Positions 24,187 to 31,833 of a stretch of 41,411 nt of DNA are shown here, piece after piece. Source of the DNA: Gemmatimonadota bacterium. Lineage in GTDB: Bacteria; Gemmatimonadota; Gemmatimonadetes; Gemmatimonadales; GWC2-71-9. The stretch is taken from contig QHUK01000022.1 in assembly GCA_003222085.1 (NCBI GenBank), positions 1-41,411 of the forward strand. The letters are read 5' to 3'. The notes under the pieces were generated by a model. The model was not told where the DNA came from, did not search any database, and worked only from the letters and a program-made list of their open reading frames with translations. The stretch's first letter is position 1; each line of letters starts with the position of its first letter. Made by a program: the position numbers and the translations under genes.

Positions 24187-25571
24187 GCGATCCCAGCGAA
24201 GCGCTGGCGAGTGCCAAGGCGGCGGCTGACCGCATCGTGAACGTCAAGCGGCTGAACGCCTGTCTCACCCCCATCAAGGAGCTCCGCAAGTCACTGGCCG
24301 CACAAGCGTCGACGGCGCATCCGTCGGGGGTCCTGTACGGCATGCCGGTGGCGGTGAAGGACAACATCTGCACGCTCGAGTTCACCACGAGCTGCGGCTC
24401 CAAGATCCTCGAGGGCTACCGCTCGCCGTACGACGCGACCGCGGCGGCGAAGCTGAAAGCGGCGGGTGCGCTCATCGCCGGAAAGACGAACTGCGACGAG
24501 TTCGGCATGGGCTCCTCCACGGAGCACTCGGCGTACGGCCGCACGCTCCACCCGTTCGATAAAACGCGGGTGCCGGGGGGCTCGTCGGGTGGGTCGGCGG
24601 CGCTGGTCGCCGCGGGCGCCGTGCCCGCCGCGCTCGGCTCGGAGACGGGTGGCTCGGTGCGCCAGCCGGCGTCCCTGTGCGGCGTAGTGGGGATCAAACC
24701 CACCTACGGGCGGGTGAGTCGGTACGGCCTCGTGGCGTTCGGCTCCTCGCTCGACCAGATCGGGGTGTTGGGCCGGAGCGTCCACGACGCGGCCCGCGTC
24801 CTCTCGGTGATCAGCGGGCGCGACCCGAAAGACTCGACGTGCGAAGACCGCGACTCGCTGCGCCTCCCCAACGTGCCGGAATCGCTCCAAGGCTTCGTGA
24901 TCGGGGTGCCGAAGGAGTACTTCCCCCAGGACCTGGACGCGGCGGTGCGGCGCGCGTGCGACCGCGCGATTCGTCTGCTCCGCGAGCTGGGCGCGGCGGT
25001 GCGCGAGGTCTCGCTGCCCCACACGGCCTACGCGGTGGCGACCTACTACATCATCGCGCCGGCCGAGGCGTCGTCCAACCTGGCGCGCTACGACGGGGCC
25101 CGATACGGCCCGCGCTTCAACGGATCGGAAGACGTGCGCGCGCTGTATCGCACGACGCGCGGCGACGGCTTCGGCCCGGAGGTCCGGCGCCGGGTGCTCG
25201 TGGGAACGTACGTGCTGTCGTCGGGCTACTATGACGCGTATTACCGCAAGGCCCAGCAGATGCGCGCGCTCATCGCCCAGGATTTCCGCAACGTCTTCGA
25301 TCGCGGCGTGGATCTGTTGTTCACTCCCACCACGCCCACCCCGGCCTTCAAGGCGGGCGAGAAGCTCAACGACCCGGTCGCGATGTACCTCTCCGACATT
25401 TTCACGGTGACGGCGAACATCGCCGGGCTGCCCGCGATCTCCGTGCCGATCGGTCGCATCAAGGGCCTGCCGATCGGCGGACAGCTCATCGGCCAGGCGT
25501 TCCTCGAGGACGAGATGCTCGAGGCGGCGTACGCCCTCGAACGGGCCGTCCCGGCTGCCGAGGAGGCGTAG
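24183..25571 (+). CDS. gatA: Asp/Glu-tRNA amidotransferase subunit A
   Basis: 462-aa amidase-signature enzyme that releases ammonia from glutamine for the GatB-catalysed transamidation. The Ser-cisSer-Lys triad is readable: Lys59 (AVKDN), Ser134 in PGGSSGGSAA and nucleophile Ser158 in GSETGGSVRQP. The spacings between them (24 and 99 residues) agree with characterised GatA enzymes. Slightly shorter than many GatA. The GTG start overlaps gatC by 4 bp and the stop overlaps the gatB start by one base, so the complex is expressed as a tightly coupled unit. Confidence 0.97.
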   Translation: MSDPSEALASAKAAADRIVNVKRLNACLTPIKELRKSLAAQASTAHPSGVLYGMPVAVKDNICTLEFTTSCGSKILEGYRSPYDATAAAKLKAAGALIAGKTNCDEFGMGSSTEHSAYGRTLHPFDKTRVPGGSSGGSAALVAAGAVPAALGSETGGSVRQPASLCGVVGIKPTYGRVSRYGLVAFGSSLDQIGVLGRSVHDAARVLSVISGRDPKDSTCEDRDSLRLPNVPESLQGFVIGVPKEYFPQDLDAAVRRACDRAIRLLRELGAAVREVSLPHTAYAVATYYIIAPAEASSNLARYDGARYGPRFNGSEDVRALYRTTRGDGFGPEVRRRVLVGTYVLSSGYYDAYYRKAQQMRALIAQDFRNVFDRGVDLLFTPTTPTPAFKAGEKLNDPVAMYLSDIFTVTANIAGLPAISVPIGRIKGLPIGGQLIGQAFLEDEMLEAAYALERAVPAAEEA

Positions 25572-27001
25572 TGGCGGGCGCCTGGGAGACGGTCATCGGC
25601 CTCGAGACCCACGTCCAGCTGCGAACGGTCTCGAAGATGTTCTGCGGCTGCTCGGCCGCCTTCGGGGCCCCGCCCAACACCAATGTCTGTCCCGTGTGCC
25701 TCGGTCTGCCGGGGGCGCTCCCGGTGCCCAACGAGCACGCGCTGCAGCTCGCGGTCCGCGCGGCCTTGGGGCTCGGGTGCACCGTGCATCCGCGGAGCGT
25801 CTTCGCCCGCAAGAACTACTTCTATCCCGACCTCCCTAAGGGCTATCAGATCTCGCAGTTCGAACAGCCGCTCGCGACCGCCGGGTCGCTCTCGTATCTG
25901 TCGCCGGACCGCGGGATCGCCACCGCCACGATCCAGCGCCTGCACGTCGAGGAGGATGCGGGGAAGTCGCTGCACGACCGCTTCCCGAAGCAGACGGCGA
26001 TCGATCTGAACCGCTGTGGTGTGCCGCTCATCGAGATCGTCACCGGGCCCGATTTCCGGTCGCCCCACGAGGCGCGCACGTACCTCCTCACCCTCAAGCA
26101 GGTGCTCGAGTACGCCGCGATCTCCGACTGCGATATGGAAAAGGGGAGTCTGCGCGTGGACGCGAACGTTTCCGTGCGCCGCGTGGGCGAGACCATGCTC
26201 GGCACCAAGACCGAGGTGAAAAACATCAATTCGTTCGCCTACGTCGAAAAGGCGCTCACCGTCGAGCGGGATCGCCAGATCGCAGTGCTCGAGGGCGGGG
26301 GCACGCTCGCGCCCCAAACCATGCTGTACGACTCGAAGACGAACGGCGTGCGACCGCAACGCAGCAAGGAGGAAAGCCACGACTACCGCTACTTCCCGGA
26401 CCCGGACCTGCCGCCGCTCGTGCTCACCGAGCAGTTCATCGCCGAGCAGCAGACGCTCCTGCCGGAGCTGCCCGCGAAGAAGCGCGAGCGCTTCGTCGAG
26501 AAGTATGCGCTCAGCGTAACCGACGCGGCCGTGCTCACCGCCGATCGCAACGTCGCGGACTACTACGAGGCCGTGGTCCACGCCGGGGCGGACGCCAAGA
26601 CCGCGGCGAACTGGGTGATGACGGAGGTGCTCGCGGACGCGAAGGATCACGCGGACGGCCTGCGCGTGGCCGCGGGCGCGCTCGCGAATCTGATCGGGCT
26701 CGTGCGCGGCGGGACGTTGAGCCATCAGGCGGCGAAGCGCGTGTTCGCCGAGGTCGCCGAGCGCGGCGGCGAGCCCCGCAACGTTGCTGAGGCGCTCGGG
26801 TTGGTGCAGGTGGCGGACACGGGCGTGCTGTCGGGGTGGGTGAGCGACGTGCTCGGCGCCCACACGTCCGAGGTCATGCGCTACAAGCAAGGCGAGACGA
26901 AGCTGCTGCAGTTCTTCGTCGGGCAGGTGATGAAGGCGTCGCGCGGCAAGGCGGACCCGAAGCTGGCCCAGCGGGTGCTGGAGGAGAAACTCGCGCCCTA
27001 A
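25571..27001 (+). CDS. gatB: Asp/Glu-tRNA amidotransferase subunit B
   Basis: 476-aa subunit that phosphorylates the misacylated tRNA carboxylate and amidates it with ammonia from GatA. Visible motifs are VIGLETHVQL at the N-terminus, the zinc-binding cysteines (MFCGCSAAF then NVCPVCLGLPG), the central GVPLIEIVTGPD, and the C-terminal YqeY-like tail domain that binds tRNA (GRxxGxPKL-type helices, here KADPKLAQRVLEEKLAP). Having a full GatCAB implies that the organism lacks GlnRS and/or AsnRS for one of these tRNAs. The gene ends 21 bp before a convergent gene and no obvious terminator lies between. Confidence 0.97.
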   Translation: MAGAWETVIGLETHVQLRTVSKMFCGCSAAFGAPPNTNVCPVCLGLPGALPVPNEHALQLAVRAALGLGCTVHPRSVFARKNYFYPDLPKGYQISQFEQPLATAGSLSYLSPDRGIATATIQRLHVEEDAGKSLHDRFPKQTAIDLNRCGVPLIEIVTGPDFRSPHEARTYLLTLKQVLEYAAISDCDMEKGSLRVDANVSVRRVGETMLGTKTEVKNINSFAYVEKALTVERDRQIAVLEGGGTLAPQTMLYDSKTNGVRPQRSKEESHDYRYFPDPDLPPLVLTEQFIAEQQTLLPELPAKKRERFVEKYALSVTDAAVLTADRNVADYYEAVVHAGADAKTAANWVMTEVLADAKDHADGLRVAAGALANLIGLVRGGTLSHQAAKRVFAEVAERGGEPRNVAEALGLVQVADTGVLSGWVSDVLGAHTSEVMRYKQGETKLLQFFVGQVMKASRGKADPKLAQRVLEEKLAP

Positions 27002-27022
27002 GGATGCCGGCCTGCGCGCCTC

Positions 27023-27991
27023 CTAGTCTCGCTCGCGGTCCCGCCACGGCCGCTGCGCCTGGGATTGCTTCCAGAAGGCGAGCGACGGCGTCGGCAGCCC
27101 GAAGTGGTGTTCGGCCGTCTCCAGCATCCGCTCGGGATCCTCGCGGCCGCCCTCGTGGAGCGCCTGGCGCCGCATCCGCTTCGCGAGCTTGAGCGCCTGG
27201 TCGCCGGCCGGATCGAGCCGCCGCGCCGCCGCGTCCTGCTCTCCCAGCATCTCCATCACGTATTCGAACGCCACCGCCATGTGACGCTCCACGTCCGCAT
27301 CGGGCAGGTCCCAGCGTGTGTTCTCGAGGATCATCTGGAACGCCCAACGCCAGCTCTCGCTCTCGGTGAGATGCACCATGCCGCGGAACAGCCGCCGGCT
27401 GGTGCCCACGCTGAACAGCGTGGGTGAGATGATCGTGTCGAGGTGCGTGTCGCTCGACGTGTGATCCTGGAGAATGAGCTCCTTCGCGGTGCTCGCGTAG
27501 GCCGGCCCGAGATGCGTCTCGAAGCGGCTCTCCCAATAGCTGTGGCCCAGCGCCGCCGTGCTGGAGGTGAGGACCAGCTGGCGCGGCACGAAGAAGTTGT
27601 GGGCGACCGCATCCGCCGCCAGATGCGACAGATAGCCGAGGCCGAACGCGCGCAGCGGATCGGTGTGGGCCAAGTCGAAGATTTCCTGGCCCACGTGCCA
27701 GGCGTGGCAGTGCCGGCCCACGGGTGCGTACTTCTTGGCCATCGAGGTGTCGGCGGCGATGTTGCCGTACAGGAAGTCGTAGGGAAATGCGCGGAGCAGG
27801 TCGGCCACGGCACCCGACAGCTGATGCAGGTTGGCGAGGACCGACTCGCCCAGGTAGACATGCGTGCCGGGCGTCCAGGCGTGTGCCGCGACGGGGAACA
27901 GGGCTACCCCGACCAGGCCGGCCGCCGCCGCCGCGACGAGCTGCTTCCCCGTCAGGGCTTCTTCCCCCGCTTGAGCGTGCGGCGGCCCCAC
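27023..27991 (-). CDS. Zinc-dependent phospholipase C-like protein
   Basis: A secreted protein of up to 322 aa. After the signal peptide (LVAAAAAGLVGVALFPVAAHA) the mature protein would begin WTPGTHVYLG. Further possible metal ligands are GNIAADTS, RHCHAWHVG, LSHLAADAVAHN and ESRFETH, the His/Asp pattern of the zinc-dependent phospholipase C family. In characterised members the N-terminal Trp of the mature enzyme ligates zinc, which fits the predicted AHA-W cleavage. Start uncertain: ATG at 27991 overlaps the upstream gene by 40 bp, while CTG at 27955 overlaps its stop and gives a tighter signal peptide. The real substrate is unknown; many homologues are uncharacterised. Confidence 0.75.
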   Translation of the reverse strand: MGPPHAQAGEEALTGKQLVAAAAAGLVGVALFPVAAHAWTPGTHVYLGESVLANLHQLSGAVADLLRAFPYDFLYGNIAADTSMAKKYAPVGRHCHAWHVGQEIFDLAHTDPLRAFGLGYLSHLAADAVAHNFFVPRQLVLTSSTAALGHSYWESRFETHLGPAYASTAKELILQDHTSSDTHLDTIISPTLFSVGTSRRLFRGMVHLTESESWRWAFQMILENTRWDLPDADVERHMAVAFEYVMEMLGEQDAAARRLDPAGDQALKLAKRMRRQALHEGGREDPERMLETAEHHFGLPTPSLAFWKQSQAQRPWRDRERD

Positions 27992-28365
27992 TCGAGGAGC
28001 GAGATGCCGCGCCGCACGGTGCGCATGGTTGCCGCCACGTCGAGCACCGTTGCCTCCACTTCTTCCTGCACCACTTCGAACAGGGCGTCCAGCTCGGCGA
28101 GCCGTGCCTCCGCAGCATCCGCGGCGGTGACGATCCGCTGCCGCAGCTCGCGCGACGTCCCCGCCAACCCCTCCGCCTCCGTGCGAATCGTAGCCACGAG
28201 CCCCCGCACATCCCCCACGGCGGGGCCCGCCAGCTCGTGCAGCATCCGGAGGAACACCCGCAGCCCGAGCGCCGCCACCACCGACGCGGCCGCGATCACG
28301 ATCGCCGCGAGGGCCAGAATCGCGAGCGAAATCGCGGTCACCACCGCCACCCAGGTCGGAATCAT
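27952..28365 (-). CDS. Small membrane-anchored coiled-coil protein (DUF948-like)
   Basis: 137 aa. A single N-terminal membrane helix (about 5-38) is followed by a long helical region with heptad character (VRGLVATIRTEAEGLAG, ELRQRIVTAADAAEARLAEL, LFEVVQEEVEATV) and a basic C-terminus (RRTLKRGKKP). This layout resembles DUF948-type proteins. The ATG at 28365 forms an ATGA overlap with the antiporter gene, so the two are translationally coupled. Function unknown; it could be an accessory factor of the antiporter. Confidence 0.65.
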   Translation of the reverse strand: MIPTWVAVVTAISLAILALAAIVIAAASVVAALGLRVFLRMLHELAGPAVGDVRGLVATIRTEAEGLAGTSRELRQRIVTAADAAEARLAELDALFEVVQEEVEATVLDVAATMRTVRRGISLLEWGRRTLKRGKKP

Positions 28366-29630
28366 CGCTGCTCCGCCGGCTCTGCCGTCGGTGTCAACGA
28401 CGCGGGCGCGGCGGGACTCGCAGCCGTCGTCCGGAGCGCGAGCGCCATGAGCGGCGGCGCGGCCAGTTGCGCCGCCACCACGCCGAGCACGATGGTCGTC
28501 AGCAGTGCCCCCCCTCCGCTCGCGCCGGTGCTCTCCCCTCCGTACGTCGTGAAAAAGTTCAGACCGAGGGCGATCACGGCGCCGCCTTGCGCAAGGGTGC
28601 CAAGACCGACGTCGGGGGAGGCACCGGCGAGGCGCAGCGCGACGCCGTAGCGCACCACGGCCCACTTGGCCGCCGCGCGCGCGGCCGCGAGCAGCGGGAC
28701 CGCGACCAGAATCCACACCGTCGGGAGCGTGAGCAGCGCCCCGGCGATGACCAGGAAGATCGCATAGATGGGACGCTCCCAGTCCGCGAGGACGCGGCGC
28801 ACCGCGTGCCGTCGTGGCGATACGTTCACGATCAGCGCGGTCGCGAGGGCGCACACCAGAAAGGGCGACAGCTCCGCCGCATCGCCGAGGCCGGCGCCAA
28901 ACAGCAGGGTGGCGAGCAGGGGGAAGCCGACATCGGTCTGCTCCGGCCGCCGCTGGGTGAGTGAGAGGAACACCATGCCGATCAGCGCGCCGCTCCCCGC
29001 CGCCAGGACGAGCCATGCGAGCCAACCCAACTCCAGCCGGCCCGCGAGCTGGTGGGGGCGGTGCAAGGCGAGCGGCACGGTGAAGGCGAGCGCGCCGCAG
29101 GCGGTCTCGAGCGCGGCGGCCACTGAAAACGCCCGCGTCACTCTCATGCGGAGCCCCACGGCCCGGGCGACCAGGATCACCGCCCCCGGCCCCGACGCGG
29201 CAGCCACCGCGCCGAGGGTCAGCACCGCCGCGAGGCGCGGTGTCCATGCGGAGGAGAGGGCGGGAACGACGCGGCCGAGCAGCCACGCGCCCAGCGCGAC
29301 GGCCACGAAGGCGGCAGCTGCGGAGAGCGCGGCCAGGAGCCAGGTGTCGCGTCCGATGCGGCGCAGGTAGCGCCATTCGAAACGGGCACCGAGGGCGGCA
29401 CCGATCCAACCGATGGCGAGCGCCGTAACCGGCGCGAGTGCGCCCAGCACCGATCGGGTCACCAGGTCGATCCCCGGCCCGAGGACGAGGCCCAACAGCA
29501 CGAGGGGAGCGCCGGCCGCGAGGACCAGGTCGACGCTGGTCACGTGATGCCACCGGACGGGCGGCAGCCGGGTTACGAGGAGGCCGATCGCGGCCAGTCC
29601 CGCGAGCGCGAGAACCGGACTCACGTTCAC
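28362..29630 (-). CDS. Cation/proton antiporter-family membrane protein
   Basis: A 422-aa integral membrane protein with about 11 or 12 hydrophobic segments, of the CPA-type sodium/proton exchanger class. The N-terminal half shows paired helices with glycine- and proline-rich turns (VLTLGAVAAASGPGAVILVA and the later GTLAQGGAVIALGL), which is the general pattern of the core domain. I could not find the classic Asp-Asp or Asn-Asp ion-binding pair with certainty, so transport specificity is open. Start: GTG at 29630 or 29624; the frame upstream is an antisense shadow of murA. It is divergent from murA across a 60-bp region holding a perfect palindrome (29633-29646). Confidence 0.7.
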   Translation of the reverse strand: MNVSPVLALAGLAAIGLLVTRLPPVRWHHVTSVDLVLAAGAPLVLLGLVLGPGIDLVTRSVLGALAPVTALAIGWIGAALGARFEWRYLRRIGRDTWLLAALSAAAAFVAVALGAWLLGRVVPALSSAWTPRLAAVLTLGAVAAASGPGAVILVARAVGLRMRVTRAFSVAAALETACGALAFTVPLALHRPHQLAGRLELGWLAWLVLAAGSGALIGMVFLSLTQRRPEQTDVGFPLLATLLFGAGLGDAAELSPFLVCALATALIVNVSPRRHAVRRVLADWERPIYAIFLVIAGALLTLPTVWILVAVPLLAAARAAAKWAVVRYGVALRLAGASPDVGLGTLAQGGAVIALGLNFFTTYGGESTGASGGGALLTTIVLGVVAAQLAAPPLMALALRTTAASPAAPASLTPTAEPAEQR

Positions 29631-29632
29631 GT

Positions 29633-29646
29633 CGCGAACGTTCGCG
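29633..29646. promoter_or_regulatory. 14-bp palindrome in the divergent antiporter/murA region
   Basis: CGCGAACGTTCGCG is a perfect palindrome, and the half TCGCGAACG is directly repeated next to it. It sits 2 bp upstream of the antiporter start and 5 bp before the murA -35 box, a suitable place for an operator that controls both genes. The binding protein is not identifiable from sequence. Confidence 0.4.
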
Positions 29647-29651
29647 AACGC

Positions 29652-29681
29652 TTGACGCCGGCGCAAGCCGCCGCATAGCTT
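29652..29681 (+). promoter_or_regulatory. murA promoter
   Basis: TTGACG (29652-29657), an 18-bp spacer and TAGCTT (29676-29681). Only 9 bp lie between the -10 box and the murA ATG at 29691, so the transcript is probably leaderless. The arrangement is nearly identical to that of the Roadblock promoter. Confidence 0.65.
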
Positions 29682-29690
29682 GGCTGACCC

Positions 29691-30980
29691 ATGCCTCCGT
29701 CCTTTTCGGTCTCGGGCGGCCGCGCCTTGAAAGGCACGATCCGCCCGGCCGGCAACAAGAACGCGGCCCTTCCCATCCTCGCGGCCACGCTGCTCGCCGA
29801 CGGGCCTTGCCGCGTCGACAACGTGCCGCACATCCGCGACGTCGAGACGATGCTCGCCTTGCTGGCGCATCTCGGCGCCGACGTGCGTTGGCTGGGGCCG
29901 AACACCGTGGAGGTGAATACGGCGCGCGCCGAGCCCCGGGAGCTCGATCCCGCGTTGTGCGCGCGTATCCGGGCCTCGATCCTCTTGGCCGGCCCGATGC
30001 TCGCGCGCTTCGGCCGGGTGAGTCTCCCGCCTCCGGGCGGCGACGTGATCGGCCGGCGGCGCGTGGACACGCATTTCCTCGCCCTCGAGCGGCTCGGCGC
30101 CGAGGTCACAATCGGCGCGGCCTACCAGCTCGAGGCGAAGAGCCTCGCCGGCGCCGATATTTTTCTCGACGAAACCAGCGTCACGGCGACCGAAAACGCG
30201 CTCATGGCGGCGGTCGCCGCCCGCGGCACCACCACCCTGCGGAATGCCGCCTGCGAGCCGCACGTCCAGGACCTGGTGCGGTTCTTGTCGGCCCTGGGTG
30301 CGAGCGTCCAGGGCGTCGGCACCAACACGCTCACCATCGAGGGCGGCGCGCCGCTCGCGGCCGCCGGCTGCACCGTGGGGCCGGACCACATCGAGATCGG
30401 CTCGTTCATCGGGCTCGCCGCCGTCACCAATGGCGCGATCACGATCGATGGCGTGCGCGCCGAAGATCTCCGCAGCATCCTGTTGGGGTTCGAGCGGCTG
30501 GGCGTCCGCCCCCGACTCGACGGCACGCAGCTGATCGTGGATGCCGGTCAGGAGCGCCGCATCCGCCCGGACTTGGGCGGGCACGTCCCGAAGCTGGAGG
30601 ACGGACCGTGGCCCGCCTTCCCCGCCGATCTGATGTCGATCGCGATCGTGGTCGCGTCGCAGTGCGAGGGGATCCTGCTGGTGTTCGAGAAGCTGTTCGA
30701 ATCGCGACTCTTCTTTGTGGACAAGCTGATCGGGATGGGCGCCCGCATCGTGCTGTGCGATCCGCACCGGGCCGTGATCGCCGGGCCCTCGCCGCTCCAC
30801 GGGGGTGTGGTGGAAAGTCCCGACATTCGGGCCGGGATGGCGATGCTGCTCGCGGCGCTGGCCGCCCAGAGCGACTCCGTGATCCACAACATCGGCCAGA
30901 TCGAGCGGGGGTACGAGCGGATCGATGAGCGGCTGCGGGCCCTGGGGGCGGCGATCGAACGAGCGGATGGAACGAAATGA
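29691..30980 (+). CDS. murA: UDP-N-acetylglucosamine 1-carboxyvinyltransferase with Asp in the catalytic loop
   Basis: 429 aa. It transfers enolpyruvate from phosphoenolpyruvate to UDP-GlcNAc, the first committed step of peptidoglycan synthesis. Conserved features are the Lys23-Asn24 pair in PAGNKNAALP, the ETSVTATENAL stretch and the C-terminal GYERIDERLRALGA. The loop that usually reads PGGCxIGxRPVDxH is PGGDVIGRRRVDTH here: Asp118 replaces the catalytic Cys (Cys115 in E. coli). The same Cys-to-Asp change occurs naturally in some bacteria, keeps activity and removes the target of fosfomycin. The start follows the promoter by 9 bp, and the stop overlaps the next gene as ATGA. Confidence 0.96.
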   Translation: MPPSFSVSGGRALKGTIRPAGNKNAALPILAATLLADGPCRVDNVPHIRDVETMLALLAHLGADVRWLGPNTVEVNTARAEPRELDPALCARIRASILLAGPMLARFGRVSLPPPGGDVIGRRRVDTHFLALERLGAEVTIGAAYQLEAKSLAGADIFLDETSVTATENALMAAVAARGTTTLRNAACEPHVQDLVRFLSALGASVQGVGTNTLTIEGGAPLAAAGCTVGPDHIEIGSFIGLAAVTNGAITIDGVRAEDLRSILLGFERLGVRPRLDGTQLIVDAGQERRIRPDLGGHVPKLEDGPWPAFPADLMSIAIVVASQCEGILLVFEKLFESRLFFVDKLIGMGARIVLCDPHRAVIAGPSPLHGGVVESPDIRAGMAMLLAALAAQSDSVIHNIGQIERGYERIDERLRALGAAIERADGTK

Positions 30981-31768
30981 CGGTACCGCCCTCCTCCGCC
31001 CTCCACCGCCCTCCACCGCCGCTGCTGCGCGAGCAGCCCGTCGCCGATGCGGCCGTTCCCAGGATGGAGCTTCAGGAATGGGCCTCCCGCTACGGCCTCG
31101 TGGCCGGGATCACGACCCGCGGGCATGGCTTCTCCCTCGGCTTGTGGAGCGAAGAGAACGTCGGCCAGGTGATGTCGCGCTGGCGCGCCGTTGGCGCCGC
31201 GGTCCGTCCGCGCTTCCCCGGCGTGATTCTGGCGCACCAGGTGCACGGGACCACGGTGCGTTGGCATCCAGCGGCCAGCGACGGGTGGCTGATCGTCGAC
31301 GGCGTGGACGGGCATGCGACGGGAGCCCGGGGCCTTCTGCTCACCGTCACCGTCGCCGACTGCATCCCGGTCTACCTCGCGGCACCCGACAAGCAGGTGG
31401 TGGCGCTGCTCCACGCCGGATGGCGGGGGACGGCGGGGGGAATCCTGGAGCGCGGCGTGGAGCTCGTGAAGCGGATGGCGTTTGTGCGGTCCGGGGACAT
31501 CGTAATGCATTGTGGAGTAGGTATTTGTGGTGAGTGCTATGAAGTAGGTTCTGAAGTGCTGAGCCGGTTCAGCGGGCGGGCTGAGACCGCGCCGGGGCAC
31601 GTGGATCTTCGCGTCGCGTTGGCGCAGCAGGGGCGGACGCTGGGGCTCGGCGGGATCACGCTCTCACCGTGGTGTAGTGCGCACGACCGCGAGCTGTTTT
31701 TCTCGCACCGCGCCTCGGGCGGGCGGGACGGACGCATGATTGCGTACGCGGGACTCCCACTCGCTTGA
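30977..31768 (+). CDS. pgeF: Laccase-domain protein (YfiH/PgeF family)
   Basis: 263 aa in the longest form. The family was first called polyphenol oxidase. Members are now known to be purine nucleoside phosphorylases or deaminases and, in E. coli, peptidoglycan editing factors. Landmarks are LAHQVHGTTV, the metal-binding TVTVADCIPVYL, LLHAGWRGTAGGI and CGVGICGECYEVG. ATG at 30977 overlaps murA as ATGA, but its first 29 residues are encoded mainly by the 10-bp repeat. The ATG at 31064 (MELQEWASRYGL) begins at the conserved core and could be the real start. A stretch at 31501-31560 has 43% GC, far below its surroundings. Linkage to murA fits a peptidoglycan-related role. Confidence 0.88.
   Translation: MTVPPSSALHRPPPPLLREQPVADAAVPRMELQEWASRYGLVAGITTRGHGFSLGLWSEENVGQVMSRWRAVGAAVRPRFPGVILAHQVHGTTVRWHPAASDGWLIVDGVDGHATGARGLLLTVTVADCIPVYLAAPDKQVVALLHAGWRGTAGGILERGVELVKRMAFVRSGDIVMHCGVGICGECYEVGSEVLSRFSGRAETAPGHVDLRVALAQQGRTLGLGGITLSPWCSAHDRELFFSHRASGGRDGRMIAYAGLPLA
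30981..31020. repeat. 10-bp tandem repeat at the start of the laccase-domain gene
   Basis: Four 10-bp units: CGGTACCGCC, CTCCTCCGCC and two copies of CTCCACCGCC. If translated they give a Pro/Ser-rich leader. The unit is a variant of the array at 1-40. Confidence 0.75.
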
Positions 31769-31792
31769 CAGCCGCCCCCGGGCGGCTAGATT
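31765..31792 (+). promoter_or_regulatory. Promoter of the rimP-nusA-infB operon
   Basis: A perfect -35 TTGACA (31765-31770), a 16-bp spacer and TAGATT (31787-31792). The spacer contains an inverted repeat GCCGCC-cccg-GGCGGC. The -35 overlaps the stop codon of the laccase-domain gene. Transcription would start near 31799, just before the attenuator-like hairpin. Confidence 0.75.
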
Positions 31793-31803
31793 CTGCCGGT
31801 GCA

Positions 31804-31833
31804 GCGGGCGAAGTTGGGCCCGCGCTTTTTTTT
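31804..31833 (+). terminator. Attenuator-like hairpin with T8 tract abutting rimP start
   Basis: GCGGGC (31804-31809) pairs with GCCCGC (31818-31823), followed by GC and eight T residues (31826-31833) that directly touch the rimP ATG. It has the form of an intrinsic terminator in the leader of the rimP-nusA operon. In other bacteria the nusA operon leader is a site of autoregulation by NusA. There is no separate Shine-Dalgarno between hairpin and start codon. Confidence 0.65.

Noticed and set aside
27002..27022. Bidirectional terminator between gatB and the phospholipase gene
   Set aside because: The 21-bp gap has no convincing stem with a T-run on either strand.
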